Origin: Microcystis aeruginosa Ma_SC_T_19800800_S464
GTDB taxonomy: Bacteria; Cyanobacteriota; Cyanobacteriia; Cyanobacteriales; Microcystaceae
Assembly: GCA_007095785.1 (NCBI GenBank)
Contig: SFBL01000138.1
Location: 1 to 38,457 of the forward strand
Length of the DNA stretch: 38,457 nucleotides
Direction of reading: 5' to 3'
Each line of letters starts with the position of its first letter. Positions within the stretch are counted from its first letter, which is position 1. Below are positions 15,736 to 25,021 of this stretch, piece after piece. Below the pieces are notes generated by a model, which saw nothing but the letters and a program-made list of their open reading frames with translations, had not been told where the DNA came from and made no database searches. The position numbers and the translations under genes were made by a program.

Positions 15736-15892
15736 CTCTAGATCGAGATCGGCTTTGTTGAAATGGAAAACAGGGATTATTCCCTAAAAAACTAGCAACT
15801 TTTTTGACTATAATAACGACAAGATTATCAGTATAGTTTTAGACTGTTAGACCATCCTATCATCAGCCCTATCTCGATCGCAATATATATTT

Positions 15893-16924
15893 ATGAAATT
15901 TAGTGAAATTGCCCAAAAATTAAGCCCTTTAGTACAATCCCACAGTTTAACTGCCTATCCCGACAGAAATCCCCAAATTAAAGCCATAACTCCCATCGAA
16001 ACCGCCCTAGTCGATACCATTAGCTATATCGAAGGGGGAAAATTTGCTGCCTTTGTCGCCAAAACTGAGGCTACTGCCCTAATTCTACCCCTTGATAGCA
16101 ATTTACAACAACAGGCCGACGAACGCGGCATCCCTTGGTTAGCTAGTGCCAATCCCCGACTTTTATTCGCCCACGCCATCAAATTATTCTATCAACCCTT
16201 TCAGCCCCAACCCTACATTCACGCCACCGCCGTGGTGCATCCATCGGCTAAAATCGGCCATAAAGTCGCCATCGGGGCCCATGCTGTGGTAGAAGCCAAT
16301 GTTACCATCGGTGATGGAGTGTGCATTCATCCTAACGCCGTTGTTTACCCTGGGGTGTATATTGGCGATCGCACAATTCTCCACGCTAACTGTACCATCC
16401 ATGAACGGGTACAAATCGGCAATGATTGCGTTATCCACAGTGGTGCTGTTATTGGTGCCGAGGGCTTCGGTTTTGTGCCAGTTCCCGAAGGCTGGTTTAA
16501 GATGGAACAATCGGGTATCGTGGTCTTAGAAGACGGGGTAGAAATTGGCTGTAATAGCGCCGTGGATCGTCCGGCAGTGGGAGAAACCCGCATCGGTAGT
16601 CAAACTAAGATCGATAATCTCGTCCATATTGCCCATAATTGCCAAATTGGCCAAGCTTGCGCCCTAGCAGGACAGGTGGGCATGGCAGGAGGCGTAAAAT
16701 TGGGCAATCGCGTTATTTTAGCGGGACAGGTGGGCATTGCCAATCAAGCGGCGATCGGGGACGGTGCGATCGCAACTGCCCAAGCTGGCATTCACAACGA
16801 TATTGGGGCAGGAGAAGTGGTTTCTGGCTCTCCCGCTATGCCTCATAAACTATTCCTCAAGGTAGCAGCCGTTTACAAGCGTTTACCCGAAATCTATCAA
16901 GCGGTTAAGCAATTAAAAAAATAG
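15893..16924 (+). CDS. lpxD: UDP-3-O-acylglucosamine N-acyltransferase
   Basis: Adds the N-linked acyl chain to UDP-3-O-acylglucosamine in lipid A synthesis. The 343-residue protein has an N-terminal uridine-binding domain (about 1-100), followed by many hexapeptide repeats of the left-handed beta helix (about 108-320) and a C-terminal helix. The DNLVHIAHN segment at residues 241-249 holds the histidine (His248) corresponding to the catalytic one in characterised LpxD. Length matches the family. No other lpx gene is in the window; gene order here is lpxD, gamma-glutamyltransferase, TolC-type protein, so a cell-envelope grouping is only loose. Confidence 0.95.
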   Translation: MKFSEIAQKLSPLVQSHSLTAYPDRNPQIKAITPIETALVDTISYIEGGKFAAFVAKTEATALILPLDSNLQQQADERGIPWLASANPRLLFAHAIKLFYQPFQPQPYIHATAVVHPSAKIGHKVAIGAHAVVEANVTIGDGVCIHPNAVVYPGVYIGDRTILHANCTIHERVQIGNDCVIHSGAVIGAEGFGFVPVPEGWFKMEQSGIVVLEDGVEIGCNSAVDRPAVGETRIGSQTKIDNLVHIAHNCQIGQACALAGQVGMAGGVKLGNRVILAGQVGIANQAAIGDGAIATAQAGIHNDIGAGEVVSGSPAMPHKLFLKVAAVYKRLPEIYQAVKQLKK

Positions 16925-16931
16925 CCGTATT

Positions 16932-16971
<40 letters not shown>

Positions 16972-17051
16972 TGCAGCTTTTTTCTCCCCACTTCCCTAAC
17001 CCCTAACCCCTAACACCCATCACCCCACACCCCCATCTCCCCATCTCCCCA

Positions 17052-17083
17052 CTGATAACTGATAACTGATAACTGATAACTGA
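17052..17083. repeat. Heptamer tandem repeat (CTGATAA) next to a start codon
   Basis: Four exact CTGATAA units plus a partial fifth. The array ends seven bases before the GTG start of the gamma-glutamyltransferase gene and so occupies the usual ribosome-binding position. Confidence 0.85.
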
Positions 17084-17089
17084 ATCAAA

Positions 17090-18631
17090 GTGACTCGCAA
17101 AAGCAAGGGCGCTATCGCCGCAGGACATCCAAAAACTGCCGAAGCTGGACAATTAATCTTAGAAATGGGCGGAAATGCCTTCGATGCGATAGTTGGCTCG
17201 ATTTTAGCGGCTTTCGTGGTCGAATTCACCCTCGCTTCGGCGGGGGGCGGCGGTTTTTTACTAGCACATACCAAAGAAAAAGTCAATACCCTTTTTGATT
17301 TTTTTTGTCAAACTCCAAAATATAAAAAACCCTTGACAAATATCGACTTTTACCCAGTGGCGATCGATTTTGGTGGTGCTAGTCAAGATTTTCACATTGG
17401 CCGAGGTGCGGTCGCAACGACCGGGGCGTTACGGGGATTGGAAACAGTGCAGAAAAAACTGGGAAAATTGCCCTTTGCCGTGGTAGCGGAACCAGCGATC
17501 GAATATGCTCGTCAAGGCTACATTTTGAGCCAATATAACGGCTTTTGCCTGGGTTTACTATCTTCGATCCTGCTCAAAGATAGAGAGGGTTTAAAAGTCT
17601 ATGCCCCCCAAGGAAAACTCCTCCAAGCTGGCGATCGCTGTGTGATGGGCGATTTTGCCAACACTTTAGAAGAATTAAGCAAAAAAGGCGTAAAAGACTT
17701 TTATGAGGGAGAAATCGCCCACCAAATTGCCAAGGATATGCAGGAGGGTGGTTATCTTACCCTAGAGGATTTAAATCATTACCAAGTCCTTGAGAGAAAA
17801 CCCCTAAAAACCCAATATCGGGGTTACGAAATACTGACCAATCCGCCTCCTAGTTCTGGAGGAATTCTCCTAGCTTTTGCCCTAAAATTACTGGAAACAG
17901 TTAATTTATCGGCTTTAGAGCATCTAGGAGCCAAACATCTGCAAATTTTAACGGAAGTGATGGACTTAACCAATCAAGCGCGGGTTCAAGGCTACGATAA
18001 TTTTATCTATCAGGAGGGAATCGCAGAGAAGTTTCTCTCGCTGGAATTTTTAGGCAAATATCCCAATAAATGGGGCAGTACCACCCATATTAGCGTTATC
18101 GATGGGGAAGGTAATGCCGCCAGTGCCACCTTTTCCAACGGCGAAGGATCAGCTTACACCGTGCCAGAGACAGGAATTATGCTCAATAATATGATCGGGG
18201 AAGCGGACTTAAATCCCTTTGGTTTTCACAATTGGCCCGTTGATCGTCGTTTATCCTCAATGATGTCCCCAACGATGATTTTAGAGGAAGGAAAGCCGCG
18301 ATTTGTTCTCGGTTCTGGGGGTTCCAATCGCATTCGCACCGCTATTTTGCAGGTTATTAGCAATTTAATCGATTTTCGGCAATCTTTAGCCGATGCGATC
18401 GCTGCTTCGCGCATACATTGGGAAAATCAACAATTAGGAATTGAACCTCTAGAAGATCGGGAAAATCTGCTCGAAAATCTGGTTTTACCCGCAAATACTC
18501 AAGTATCCCGTTGGCAAGAACAAAATATGTTTTTTGGGGGTGTGCATGGGGTGGCAGTGAATGAGCGGGGGGAATTAACCGCTACGGGCGATCCGCGTCG
18601 GGATGGAGTAGGATTATTGATTAGTAATTAG
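17090..18631 (+). CDS. Gamma-glutamyltransferase (glutathione hydrolase) family protein
   Basis: An N-terminal nucleophile hydrolase that cleaves or transfers the gamma-glutamyl group of glutathione and similar compounds, activated by self-cleavage into two chains. The 513-residue protein has N-terminal AGHPKTAEAGQLILEMGGNAFDA-type sequence, GRGAVATTGALRG near 105, PPPSSGG at 252-258, and GSTTHISVID, in which Thr331 would be the new N-terminus of the small subunit. GSGGSNRIRT near 404 is the oxyanion and substrate loop. No signal peptide is visible, unlike the periplasmic bacterial enzymes. The start is a GTG directly behind a heptamer repeat array, with no Shine-Dalgarno sequence; translation from slightly elsewhere is possible. 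Confidence 0.92.
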   Translation: MTRKSKGAIAAGHPKTAEAGQLILEMGGNAFDAIVGSILAAFVVEFTLASAGGGGFLLAHTKEKVNTLFDFFCQTPKYKKPLTNIDFYPVAIDFGGASQDFHIGRGAVATTGALRGLETVQKKLGKLPFAVVAEPAIEYARQGYILSQYNGFCLGLLSSILLKDREGLKVYAPQGKLLQAGDRCVMGDFANTLEELSKKGVKDFYEGEIAHQIAKDMQEGGYLTLEDLNHYQVLERKPLKTQYRGYEILTNPPPSSGGILLAFALKLLETVNLSALEHLGAKHLQILTEVMDLTNQARVQGYDNFIYQEGIAEKFLSLEFLGKYPNKWGSTTHISVIDGEGNAASATFSNGEGSAYTVPETGIMLNNMIGEADLNPFGFHNWPVDRRLSSMMSPTMILEEGKPRFVLGSGGSNRIRTAILQVISNLIDFRQSLADAIAASRIHWENQQLGIEPLEDRENLLENLVLPANTQVSRWQEQNMFFGGVHGVAVNERGELTATGDPRRDGVGLLISN

Positions 18632-18699
18632 TAATCGGCCAACATAGTGGTGTGAGCTTATTTACTTCTTATCGTTTACTGTTTACTTTCGAGATACTC

Positions 18700-20235
18700 A
18701 TGTTGCTCTTGCGTTATGGTATTACCGTGAGTGCGGTGCTTGGGTTGATTTTCTTGGCTGAATCCTCGGTTAAGGCACAAACTCAGTCCGCTGCCGATTT
18801 ATTGAAGAAACCCCGACCTACTGCCAATCCAGTTTCTCAATTACCCGGTCCCTCGGCGGCACCGGCAACCACGGAAGCGGATCCCAAAGCCCCTAATTAT
18901 CTTAATCCTAGTGGCAATCCCCTAATTTTTCCCACCAAACCGGATGAGGTGAATATTAGGGTAGTACAACCGATCACCTTAAATCAAGCGATCGAATTAG
19001 CTTTAAAAAATAATCAGACCTTACAGACATCGCGGATTAATTTGGAAATCGCTCGCGCCCAATTAAAGGAACAACAGGCGGCCTTATTACCCACGGCCCA
19101 AGCGGAAACCAGTCTCACTCAAGATCAATCGGCAGCGGCCCAAAGACAGAATAATTTGGCTCGTCAACAGGGAATCCCAGCCACTACACCCGAAGATAGT
19201 ACCAACTTTCAGGGTAGTGTTCGCATCGTCTATGGGGTTTATACAGGGGGTGAACGGACAGCCCAGATCAAAAGGGCCGAAAAAGTCATCCGGCAACAGG
19301 AATTAGAGGTGGAACGGGTCTCGGAACAAACTCGTTTTGATGCCACCGATGCCTATTATGAATTGCAGAGGGGTGATGCTCAGGTAGCGATCTCCCAAGC
19401 TGCGATCGAAGATGCTAGTCAAAGTTTACGGGATGCTCAATTATTGGAGCAAGCAGGACTAGGAACCCGATTTGCTGTCCTACAGGCGGAAGTTGACCTC
19501 GCTAACGCTAACCAAGACTTAACCCGGGCGATTTCTACCCAACGCATCGCTAGACGACGACTGGCACAGATATTGAGTGTCGGTCAGCAGATCGAGTTAA
19601 CCGCTGCCGATGAGATTCGCGAGGCGGGAACTTGGGGCTTAAGTCTTGATGATAGTATCGTTTTAGCCTATAAAAATCGCGCGGAATTAGAACAACAACT
19701 CTTACAGAGGGAAATTAGCGCCGAGGACCGCTCGATCGCTATTTCGGCGGTGATTCCCCAAGTGGACCTTTTGGGCGAGTATAATGTCCTCAACGATCTC
19801 AGTGATGAAGCTGGTTTTGGCGATGGTTTTAGCGTCGGTGGCCGGATTCGCTGGACTTTCTTTGATGGTGGTCGTGCTTTTGCTCGCGCCCGTCAAGCGG
19901 AAAGAAATATCGATCGCGCCGATACGGAATTCTCCCTCCGTCGCAATGAAATCCGCCTTCAGGTGGAGGAATCCTACTATAGTTTGATTTCTAACCAAGA
20001 AAACATCAAAACTTCGCAAAAAAGCATTGAATCGGCCACGGAAAGTCTGCGATTAGCCCGTTTACGCTTTCAGGCGGGTGTGGGAACCCAAACGGATGTG
20101 ATCAACTCCCAACGGGATTTAACCGATGCCAGAAGTCGTTATCTACAGGCGATCGTCGATTACAATAAATCCTTGAATAGTCTCCAGCGATCGATTAGTA
20201 ATTTACCGGACAATCGTTTGTTTGAAGTGCGTTAA
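18700..20235 (+). CDS. TolC-family outer membrane efflux protein
   Basis: A 511-residue outer-membrane channel component from the chosen ATG, which gives a clean signal peptide (MLLLRYGITVSAVLGLIFLA, cleaved near VKA-QTQ). A GTG 48 bases upstream would add 16 residues with no role. A proline-rich linker (residues about 30-80) precedes two repeats of the TolC/OEP fold: ITLNQAIELALKNNQTLQTSRINLE opens the first, and SLDDSIVLAYKNRAELEQQLLQ the second. The helices are rich in Gln and Ala, as usual. It would form the exit duct for type I secretion or drug efflux. No inner-membrane partner gene is nearby. A hairpin terminator follows. Confidence 0.92.
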   Translation: MLLLRYGITVSAVLGLIFLAESSVKAQTQSAADLLKKPRPTANPVSQLPGPSAAPATTEADPKAPNYLNPSGNPLIFPTKPDEVNIRVVQPITLNQAIELALKNNQTLQTSRINLEIARAQLKEQQAALLPTAQAETSLTQDQSAAAQRQNNLARQQGIPATTPEDSTNFQGSVRIVYGVYTGGERTAQIKRAEKVIRQQELEVERVSEQTRFDATDAYYELQRGDAQVAISQAAIEDASQSLRDAQLLEQAGLGTRFAVLQAEVDLANANQDLTRAISTQRIARRRLAQILSVGQQIELTAADEIREAGTWGLSLDDSIVLAYKNRAELEQQLLQREISAEDRSIAISAVIPQVDLLGEYNVLNDLSDEAGFGDGFSVGGRIRWTFFDGGRAFARARQAERNIDRADTEFSLRRNEIRLQVEESYYSLISNQENIKTSQKSIESATESLRLARLRFQAGVGTQTDVINSQRDLTDARSRYLQAIVDYNKSLNSLQRSISNLPDNRLFEVR

Positions 20236-20263
20236 TTGTGGGATTTATTGATGTGTGGTGTGG

Positions 20264-20290
20264 GGGGAGATAGTCAAATCTCCCCTATTT
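20264..20290 (+). terminator. Terminator after the TolC-type gene
   Basis: GGGGAGAT at 20264-20271 pairs perfectly with ATCTCCCC at 20278-20285 around a 6-base loop, then TATTTT follows. It starts 29 bases after the stop codon. Confidence 0.75.
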
Positions 20291-20438
20291 TAAGGGGTTT
20301 CGATGATTCTAATCTGTTGTTCCCGCAATTGCTGCAGGTTGTGGCTTTCCCGTCGATTTTGCACCTACGGACGCAGATTATTAAAACGATAGGAATTACT
20401 GCGAAACAAAACTGATCATAAATTGGACGGCTTTTTTT

Positions 20439-21191
20439 CTAGGCCGCTTGCAGAACATAGAAGGTATAACCATAGAAGTTGCTGAATTTCTCAAAAAGTT
20501 TCATCTCTTCTTCCGTTTCACGAATAACCGATTGGCTACTTGGGCTGATTTCCAGCTGCCCGATTCGCTCACGGAGAGGTTGATAATAATTTAGCCACCA
20601 AACCTGACTGGGCAGCCTCTGGGTAGAAAGTACCTTAAAACCAGACCTATTAGCCCGAACGATATTCTCAAACTCATTACCCATTGTATGATAGGCGTTT
20701 TGCCAATAGGCCACAGCCGGCTCTGGCAGCTCATTAGTAAACCAACTCATCTCCGAGATGACGGCGATCCCGTTGTTAGAAACAAGCGGTCGCCAGATTT
20801 TAAGAGCCTGCTCAAACCCAAGATTATAAGCAGCCCCCTCAGACCAAAGTAGATCAACTGAACCCACTGACCAATCAAGTTTAGCCATGTCACCATGAAT
20901 TGGAATGATTAAATGCTCAAGACCAAGCTGTTTTGCTCGGGTTTTGAGTTCGTCGATAAAAACCGATGAGGAATCCACTGCCATGACAGGGCTTTGGTAG
21001 TATTGTGCCAGCAGTAAAGCACTAGCACCACTTCCACATCCTAGGTCGGCAATTCGCGGCTTGGGGGGCAAAATAGAGAGATTACTCAAAATTTTTAGGG
21101 AGAAGTCAGAGTCCCCAGGCCCTTTACGGTCAAGTCCACGGTGTAAATCAGTTAAAGCGGCAACATACTCAGTTTGATTGTCTGTAGTCAT
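20439..21191 (-). CDS. Class I SAM-dependent methyltransferase
   Basis: A 250-residue cytoplasmic methyltransferase. Motif I is IADLGCGSGASALLLA (residues about 47-62), with the acidic loop MAVDSSS (about 70-76) for the ribose of S-adenosylmethionine, and VDLLWSEGAAYN near 113 in the motif IV region. The C-terminal half (WFTNELPEPAVAYW and later aromatic-rich segments) is the substrate-binding part and is not diagnostic. It starts 15 bases downstream of thiO-thiG on the same strand and may be cotranscribed, but no thiamine role is known for such a protein. The substrate is unknown. Confidence 0.85.
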   Translation of the reverse strand: MTTDNQTEYVAALTDLHRGLDRKGPGDSDFSLKILSNLSILPPKPRIADLGCGSGASALLLAQYYQSPVMAVDSSSVFIDELKTRAKQLGLEHLIIPIHGDMAKLDWSVGSVDLLWSEGAAYNLGFEQALKIWRPLVSNNGIAVISEMSWFTNELPEPAVAYWQNAYHTMGNEFENIVRANRSGFKVLSTQRLPSQVWWLNYYQPLRERIGQLEISPSSQSVIRETEEEMKLFEKFSNFYGYTFYVLQAA

Positions 21192-21206
21192 AGAGATTTC
21201 ACTGGG

Positions 21207-23183
21207 TTAGGCGATCGTTCCCGTCAGGGGGGAACTAGGACTAGCATAGGACTTAATCGGCATTCTTCCCGCTAAATAGGCTAAACGTCCCGCTTTTGCC
21301 GCCATTCCCATGGCTTGGGCCATCATAGCCGGATTGGCCGCCATAGCGATCGCACTGTTAATTAATAAAGCATCGGCCCCCATTTCCATGGCCCGGGCCG
21401 CTTCTGAGGGTGTACCGATCCCAGCATCGACCACCACGGGAATTTGGGACGATTCGATGATAATCGCGATATTTGCCTCATTTTTTAGTCCCTGTCCCGA
21501 CCCAATCGGCGATCCTAGGGGCATAACCGTGGCGCAGCCGGCTTCCTCTAAACGTTTGGCTAAGAGAGGATCGGCGTTAATATAGGGCAGTACGGCAAAA
21601 CCTTCTTTAACTAATTGTTCGGCCGCTTGCAAAGTTCCGATCGGATCGGGTAATAAATATTTAGGATCGGGAATAACTTCGAGTTTAATAAAGTTATTGT
21701 CTTCCTGTCCCAATAATTTGGCCATTTCTCGTCCTAAACGGGCCACCCGAATCGCTTCTTCGGCCGTTTGACAACCGGCAGTGTTGGGTAACATCCAAAT
21801 TTTAGACCAATCGATCGCTTCTGCTAATCCCTCATGACCGGGTGCGTTCGTTTGTACTCGTCTAACGGCAACGGTGACAATCTGACATTCACTGGCACTA
21901 ATACTTTCCTGCATAGTTGTCAGATTGGCATATTTGCCAGTCCCAGTCATCAAGCGGGAGTGAAAGGTTTTCCCAGCAATGGTGAGGCGATCATTTTGGG
22001 GCGATAAAAGCGCTTCGGGTTTATTATCAATAATAGTTAAGGACATAGGTGGAATAGTAACGGGTGATGGTTGATTAAAGCGATCGCATCGAAAATGGGT
22101 CAAAATGGGATTAACTTTGTCATTAATCACCAGGTCAGCAATCAAGGAAGCAGTGACAGGAGCGAGTAAAATGCCATTACGATAGTGACCGGTCGCTAAA
22201 ATCAGGTTATCACAGCTACTGCGGCCTAAAATGGGCAATTGATCCGCTGTACCCGGACGGAATCCCCACCACATTTCCTCGATTTCCCAGTCAGCTAAAG
22301 GGGGATAGAGACGGGTAGCACGCGCAAAAAGGGTTTGTAGTCCTTGGGGTGTATTACCCGTTTGCCAGGCCACTGTTTCGGAAGTGGCCCCGATAATTAA
22401 ACGACCATTGCGACGGGGAACCAGATAGGTTTGGGGACCGAATAAAACCCTAGTTAAGGTCTGGTTAGGGGGCATTTTTACTGCGGCCATTTGACCTTTG
22501 ACGGGATGGATAGGGAGGGGTAATAGTTGACTGGCCCAGGATCCCGTCGCTAAAATGTAAATTTTTGCTTCTAATTCCCCAATTGAGGTATAAATACTCT
22601 TGACTTTTCCCTGCTTTTGTTGTAAGGCGTGGACTTCTACCCCTTGGCGAATTTCTACCCCTAAATTTGCGGCCGCTTGTTGCAGCGCAGTCACTAGCTG
22701 CCGGTTATCCACTTGTCCATCGTCGGGATACCACCAACCACCGACCACATCTTTACCTAGTCCGGGTTGGTAGAGGTGAACTGCATTGCTGTCTAACCAA
22801 ATTTTATTAGCTGTATTGGCACTAATAGGCTGATCTAGCTCGTAAATGGGAGCAAGAATACCACAGGGATAGTAACCGCTATTTATCCCCGTTAAATCCT
22901 CGATTTTGCGGCTCCATTCTGGATATAGCCAGCGCGATCGCAGACAAAGATCGAGAAAGGGACCCGGGGGAATCCCTTCCGCATGGGGGGCCAACATTCC
23001 CGCAGCCGCACGACTAGCGGCCTGAGCTAGATCTCGAACTAGGAGGGTAACTTTTGCCCCGCGCAATTGCAAATCGACGGCGATCGCTAATCCGATGATA
23101 CCACCGCCCACGACCAAAATTTCGCTAGTTGAGTTCTTGACCCTCCCATGGCTAAAAGCGAGGGATTCTTGGTTCAACGACAT
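21207..23183 (-). CDS. thiO-thiG: Bifunctional glycine oxidase ThiO / thiazole synthase ThiG
   Basis: A 658-residue fusion known from cyanobacteria. The N-terminal FAD oxidase (about 1-375) opens with [20 protein letters not shown], a dinucleotide-binding fold, and converts glycine to dehydroglycine. The C-terminal part (about 393-658) is ThiG, a TIM barrel that builds the thiazole phosphate of thiamine: it has [28 protein letters not shown] with the likely Schiff-base lysine in [14 protein letters not shown] and [19 protein letters not shown]. Fusion lets the unstable imine pass directly between the sites. No TPP riboswitch was recognised in the 148 bases upstream. ThiS and other thi genes are not in the window. 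Confidence 0.96.
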   Translation of the reverse strand: MSLNQESLAFSHGRVKNSTSEILVVGGGIIGLAIAVDLQLRGAKVTLLVRDLAQAASRAAAGMLAPHAEGIPPGPFLDLCLRSRWLYPEWSRKIEDLTGINSGYYPCGILAPIYELDQPISANTANKIWLDSNAVHLYQPGLGKDVVGGWWYPDDGQVDNRQLVTALQQAAANLGVEIRQGVEVHALQQKQGKVKSIYTSIGELEAKIYILATGSWASQLLPLPIHPVKGQMAAVKMPPNQTLTRVLFGPQTYLVPRRNGRLIIGATSETVAWQTGNTPQGLQTLFARATRLYPPLADWEIEEMWWGFRPGTADQLPILGRSSCDNLILATGHYRNGILLAPVTASLIADLVINDKVNPILTHFRCDRFNQPSPVTIPPMSLTIIDNKPEALLSPQNDRLTIAGKTFHSRLMTGTGKYANLTTMQESISASECQIVTVAVRRVQTNAPGHEGLAEAIDWSKIWMLPNTAGCQTAEEAIRVARLGREMAKLLGQEDNNFIKLEVIPDPKYLLPDPIGTLQAAEQLVKEGFAVLPYINADPLLAKRLEEAGCATVMPLGSPIGSGQGLKNEANIAIIIESSQIPVVVDAGIGTPSEAARAMEMGADALLINSAIAMAANPAMMAQAMGMAAKAGRLAYLAGRMPIKSYASPSSPLTGTIA

Positions 23184-23331
23184 GGCTTAAAAATCTAAAG
23201 GAAATGTAACCTTGATCCTAACTCGCAATTAGTCAGCCGAGAGGAGGGAGAAGTGAGGCTACTGGCATAATTTAAGCTTAAGATAATTTGTAGTCGATCT
23301 TTTCTAAGCTTCCCTTTTTCTTTAGAGCATA

Positions 23332-23958
23332 ATGACTTCCTCTACTGTCGATCGAGTTTATCAAGGTCAATTCGGAGAGTTTACGATTACGGATAGCGAT
23401 CGCCTAGGTGTGCGTCTCTACCGTCTGGGGTTAAATTTAGCGGCTTTTAGTTTCGCTATCGCTACAATTATAGTTCTCACCCGACCGCAATTATTGCCCC
23501 TGACTAACCTTTTATACATTGGTTTTTGTCTGGGGTTAGGCATCAGTTTATTGACTATCCATATATATTTAATTCCCCTCCATCGTCTCCTGCAAGTTTT
23601 TTGGCTAATCGGAGCGATTACTTCCCTAATTTTCAGCCTTTATTCTCACCTTTCTCCCCTAGAATTTGTCTATAACCACCCGGTGAGTTTATTGGGTGTG
23701 GGCTTTATTTTTGCTAGTCTCACGGGGATTTATTTCAAAGAAGCTTTTTGTTTTAATCGTCTAGAAACCAAGTTTTTAACCCCTCTAGTTCCCACCCTTT
23801 TACTCGGTCATCTTTTGGGGATATTGCCCTTAAATTGGGAGAAGGGTCTATTAATTCTCTGGGCGACTTTATTCGTTATCTTTGCTCTGAGAAAATTAAG
23901 CCAACCTCTCCCCAACGATATCGGTGATAAATCGGTCTTTGAACATCTTCATCATTGA
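23332..23958 (+). CDS. DUF2301 integral membrane protein
   Basis: A 208-residue membrane protein of unknown function, recognised by its cyanobacterial DUF2301-like pattern: a polar N-terminus (VYQGQFGEFTITDSDRLGVRLYRLGL) followed by about six hydrophobic helices spaced from residue 31 to 185, and a His-rich end (EHLHH). No catalytic motif is visible. It diverges from thiO-thiG and converges on nrtD, whose stop is 17 bases away; its TGA stop is itself part of a TGATAAC heptamer array. Function cannot be given. Confidence 0.82.
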   Translation: MTSSTVDRVYQGQFGEFTITDSDRLGVRLYRLGLNLAAFSFAIATIIVLTRPQLLPLTNLLYIGFCLGLGISLLTIHIYLIPLHRLLQVFWLIGAITSLIFSLYSHLSPLEFVYNHPVSLLGVGFIFASLTGIYFKEAFCFNRLETKFLTPLVPTLLLGHLLGILPLNWEKGLLILWATLFVIFALRKLSQPLPNDIGDKSVFEHLHH

Positions 23959-23975
23959 TAACTGATAACTGTTAC

Positions 23976-24974
23976 TTATCTGGGGGCCTCTATGGTGGCC
24001 GGATTAGCAGTATTGGGAGTCTTGCTAGTGAACATTTGTATTAGACTAAAACCGACAAAAGCGAGTAAAGCTATGCCACCAATAGTAGTAACAATTTTAC
24101 CCACGAGATTTTCTGTGCGGGGTTGTTCGGGGGCATCCTCGTTGGGATCCTCCGAATGGGCAAAACGATTGTAGAGGAAATCGAGAGCTTCATTGCGGAG
24201 TTCGTAGTAACGGGGATCCTCGGTAATTTGGGAACGAACCCGGGGACGAGCAAAAGGCATCTTTAACACCTCACCAATTTTAGCGCTCGGGCCGTTGGTC
24301 ATCATCACCAAGCGATCGCACAAGAACAAAGCCTCATCGATATCGTGGGTAATCATCAACACGGTTAACTGGTGTTCTCGCCAGATTTTCAGCAATTCTT
24401 CCTGTAATTCCTCTTTGGTGATCGCATCTAAGGCCCCAAAGGGTTCATCGAGGATGAGGACTTGGGGACGAATGGCCAGGGCGCGGGCGATCGCAACCCG
24501 TTGTTTCATGCCTCCCGATAACTGGGGGGGTTTTTTCTGGGCTGCTTCTGTCAATCCCACTAAGGATAGATTTTCTTCGACGATCTTCACCTTCTCAGCC
24601 TGAGTTTTTTGGGGATAAACCGAATTAACCCCGATATAAACGTTCTCAAAGGCAGTTTTCCAGGGCAAAAGCGAATAATTTTGGAATACCATCATCCGGT
24701 CTGGTCCTGGTTCCTTAACCTCTTTGTCCTGTAGCAGCACTTGCCCACGACTAGGAGAAGAAAACCCCGCCACCATATTTAAAAGGGTCGATTTACCGCA
24801 GCCGGAGTGACCGATAATGCAGACAAATTCCCCCTCATTAACTTGCAGCTCCACACCGTCTAAAACAGTGTAAACCCCTTCGGGGGAGGGGTATTCTTTG
24901 GCAACATTACTAACTAATAAAAAAGGCTGGGTAGTGGTGCTGGAATTCACGGTCTTATCGGTAAAAGTTTGCAT
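23976..24974 (-). CDS. nrtD: Nitrate ABC transporter ATP-binding protein NrtD
   Basis: One of the two ATPases of the nitrate/nitrite importer. The 332-residue protein has Walker A GHSGCGKST near residue 55, the signature LSGGMKQRVAIARAL near 154, Walker B VLILDEPFGALD near 176 and the switch ITHDIDEA. After the ATPase domain there is a tail of about 60 residues with a hydrophobic helix (IVTTIGGIALLAFVGFSLI) and a polar end, which would anchor it in the membrane. The ATG with AGGA upstream is chosen over an in-frame start 48 bases earlier that would overlap nrtC. It is the last gene of nrtABCD. Confidence 0.95.
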   Translation of the reverse strand: MQTFTDKTVNSSTTTQPFLLVSNVAKEYPSPEGVYTVLDGVELQVNEGEFVCIIGHSGCGKSTLLNMVAGFSSPSRGQVLLQDKEVKEPGPDRMMVFQNYSLLPWKTAFENVYIGVNSVYPQKTQAEKVKIVEENLSLVGLTEAAQKKPPQLSGGMKQRVAIARALAIRPQVLILDEPFGALDAITKEELQEELLKIWREHQLTVLMITHDIDEALFLCDRLVMMTNGPSAKIGEVLKMPFARPRVRSQITEDPRYYELRNEALDFLYNRFAHSEDPNEDAPEQPRTENLVGKIVTTIGGIALLAFVGFSLIQMFTSKTPNTANPATIEAPR

Positions 24975-24997
24975 AATTCGTCCTAGATTTATTCTAA

Positions 24998-25014
24998 GGT
25001 GGGCTTTGCCCACC
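24998..25014. repeat. Hairpin in the nrtC-nrtD gap
   Basis: GGTGGGC and GCCCACC form a perfect 7-bp stem with a TTT loop inside the 47-base intergenic gap. No T tract follows on the minus strand, so partial termination or RNA processing rather than full termination is likely. Confidence 0.7.
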
Positions 25015-25021
25015 ACAACCA

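Noticed and set aside
23184-23331. TPP riboswitch upstream of thiO-thiG
   Set aside because: The CTGAGA and conserved second-half elements of the THI box were not found in these 148 bases.
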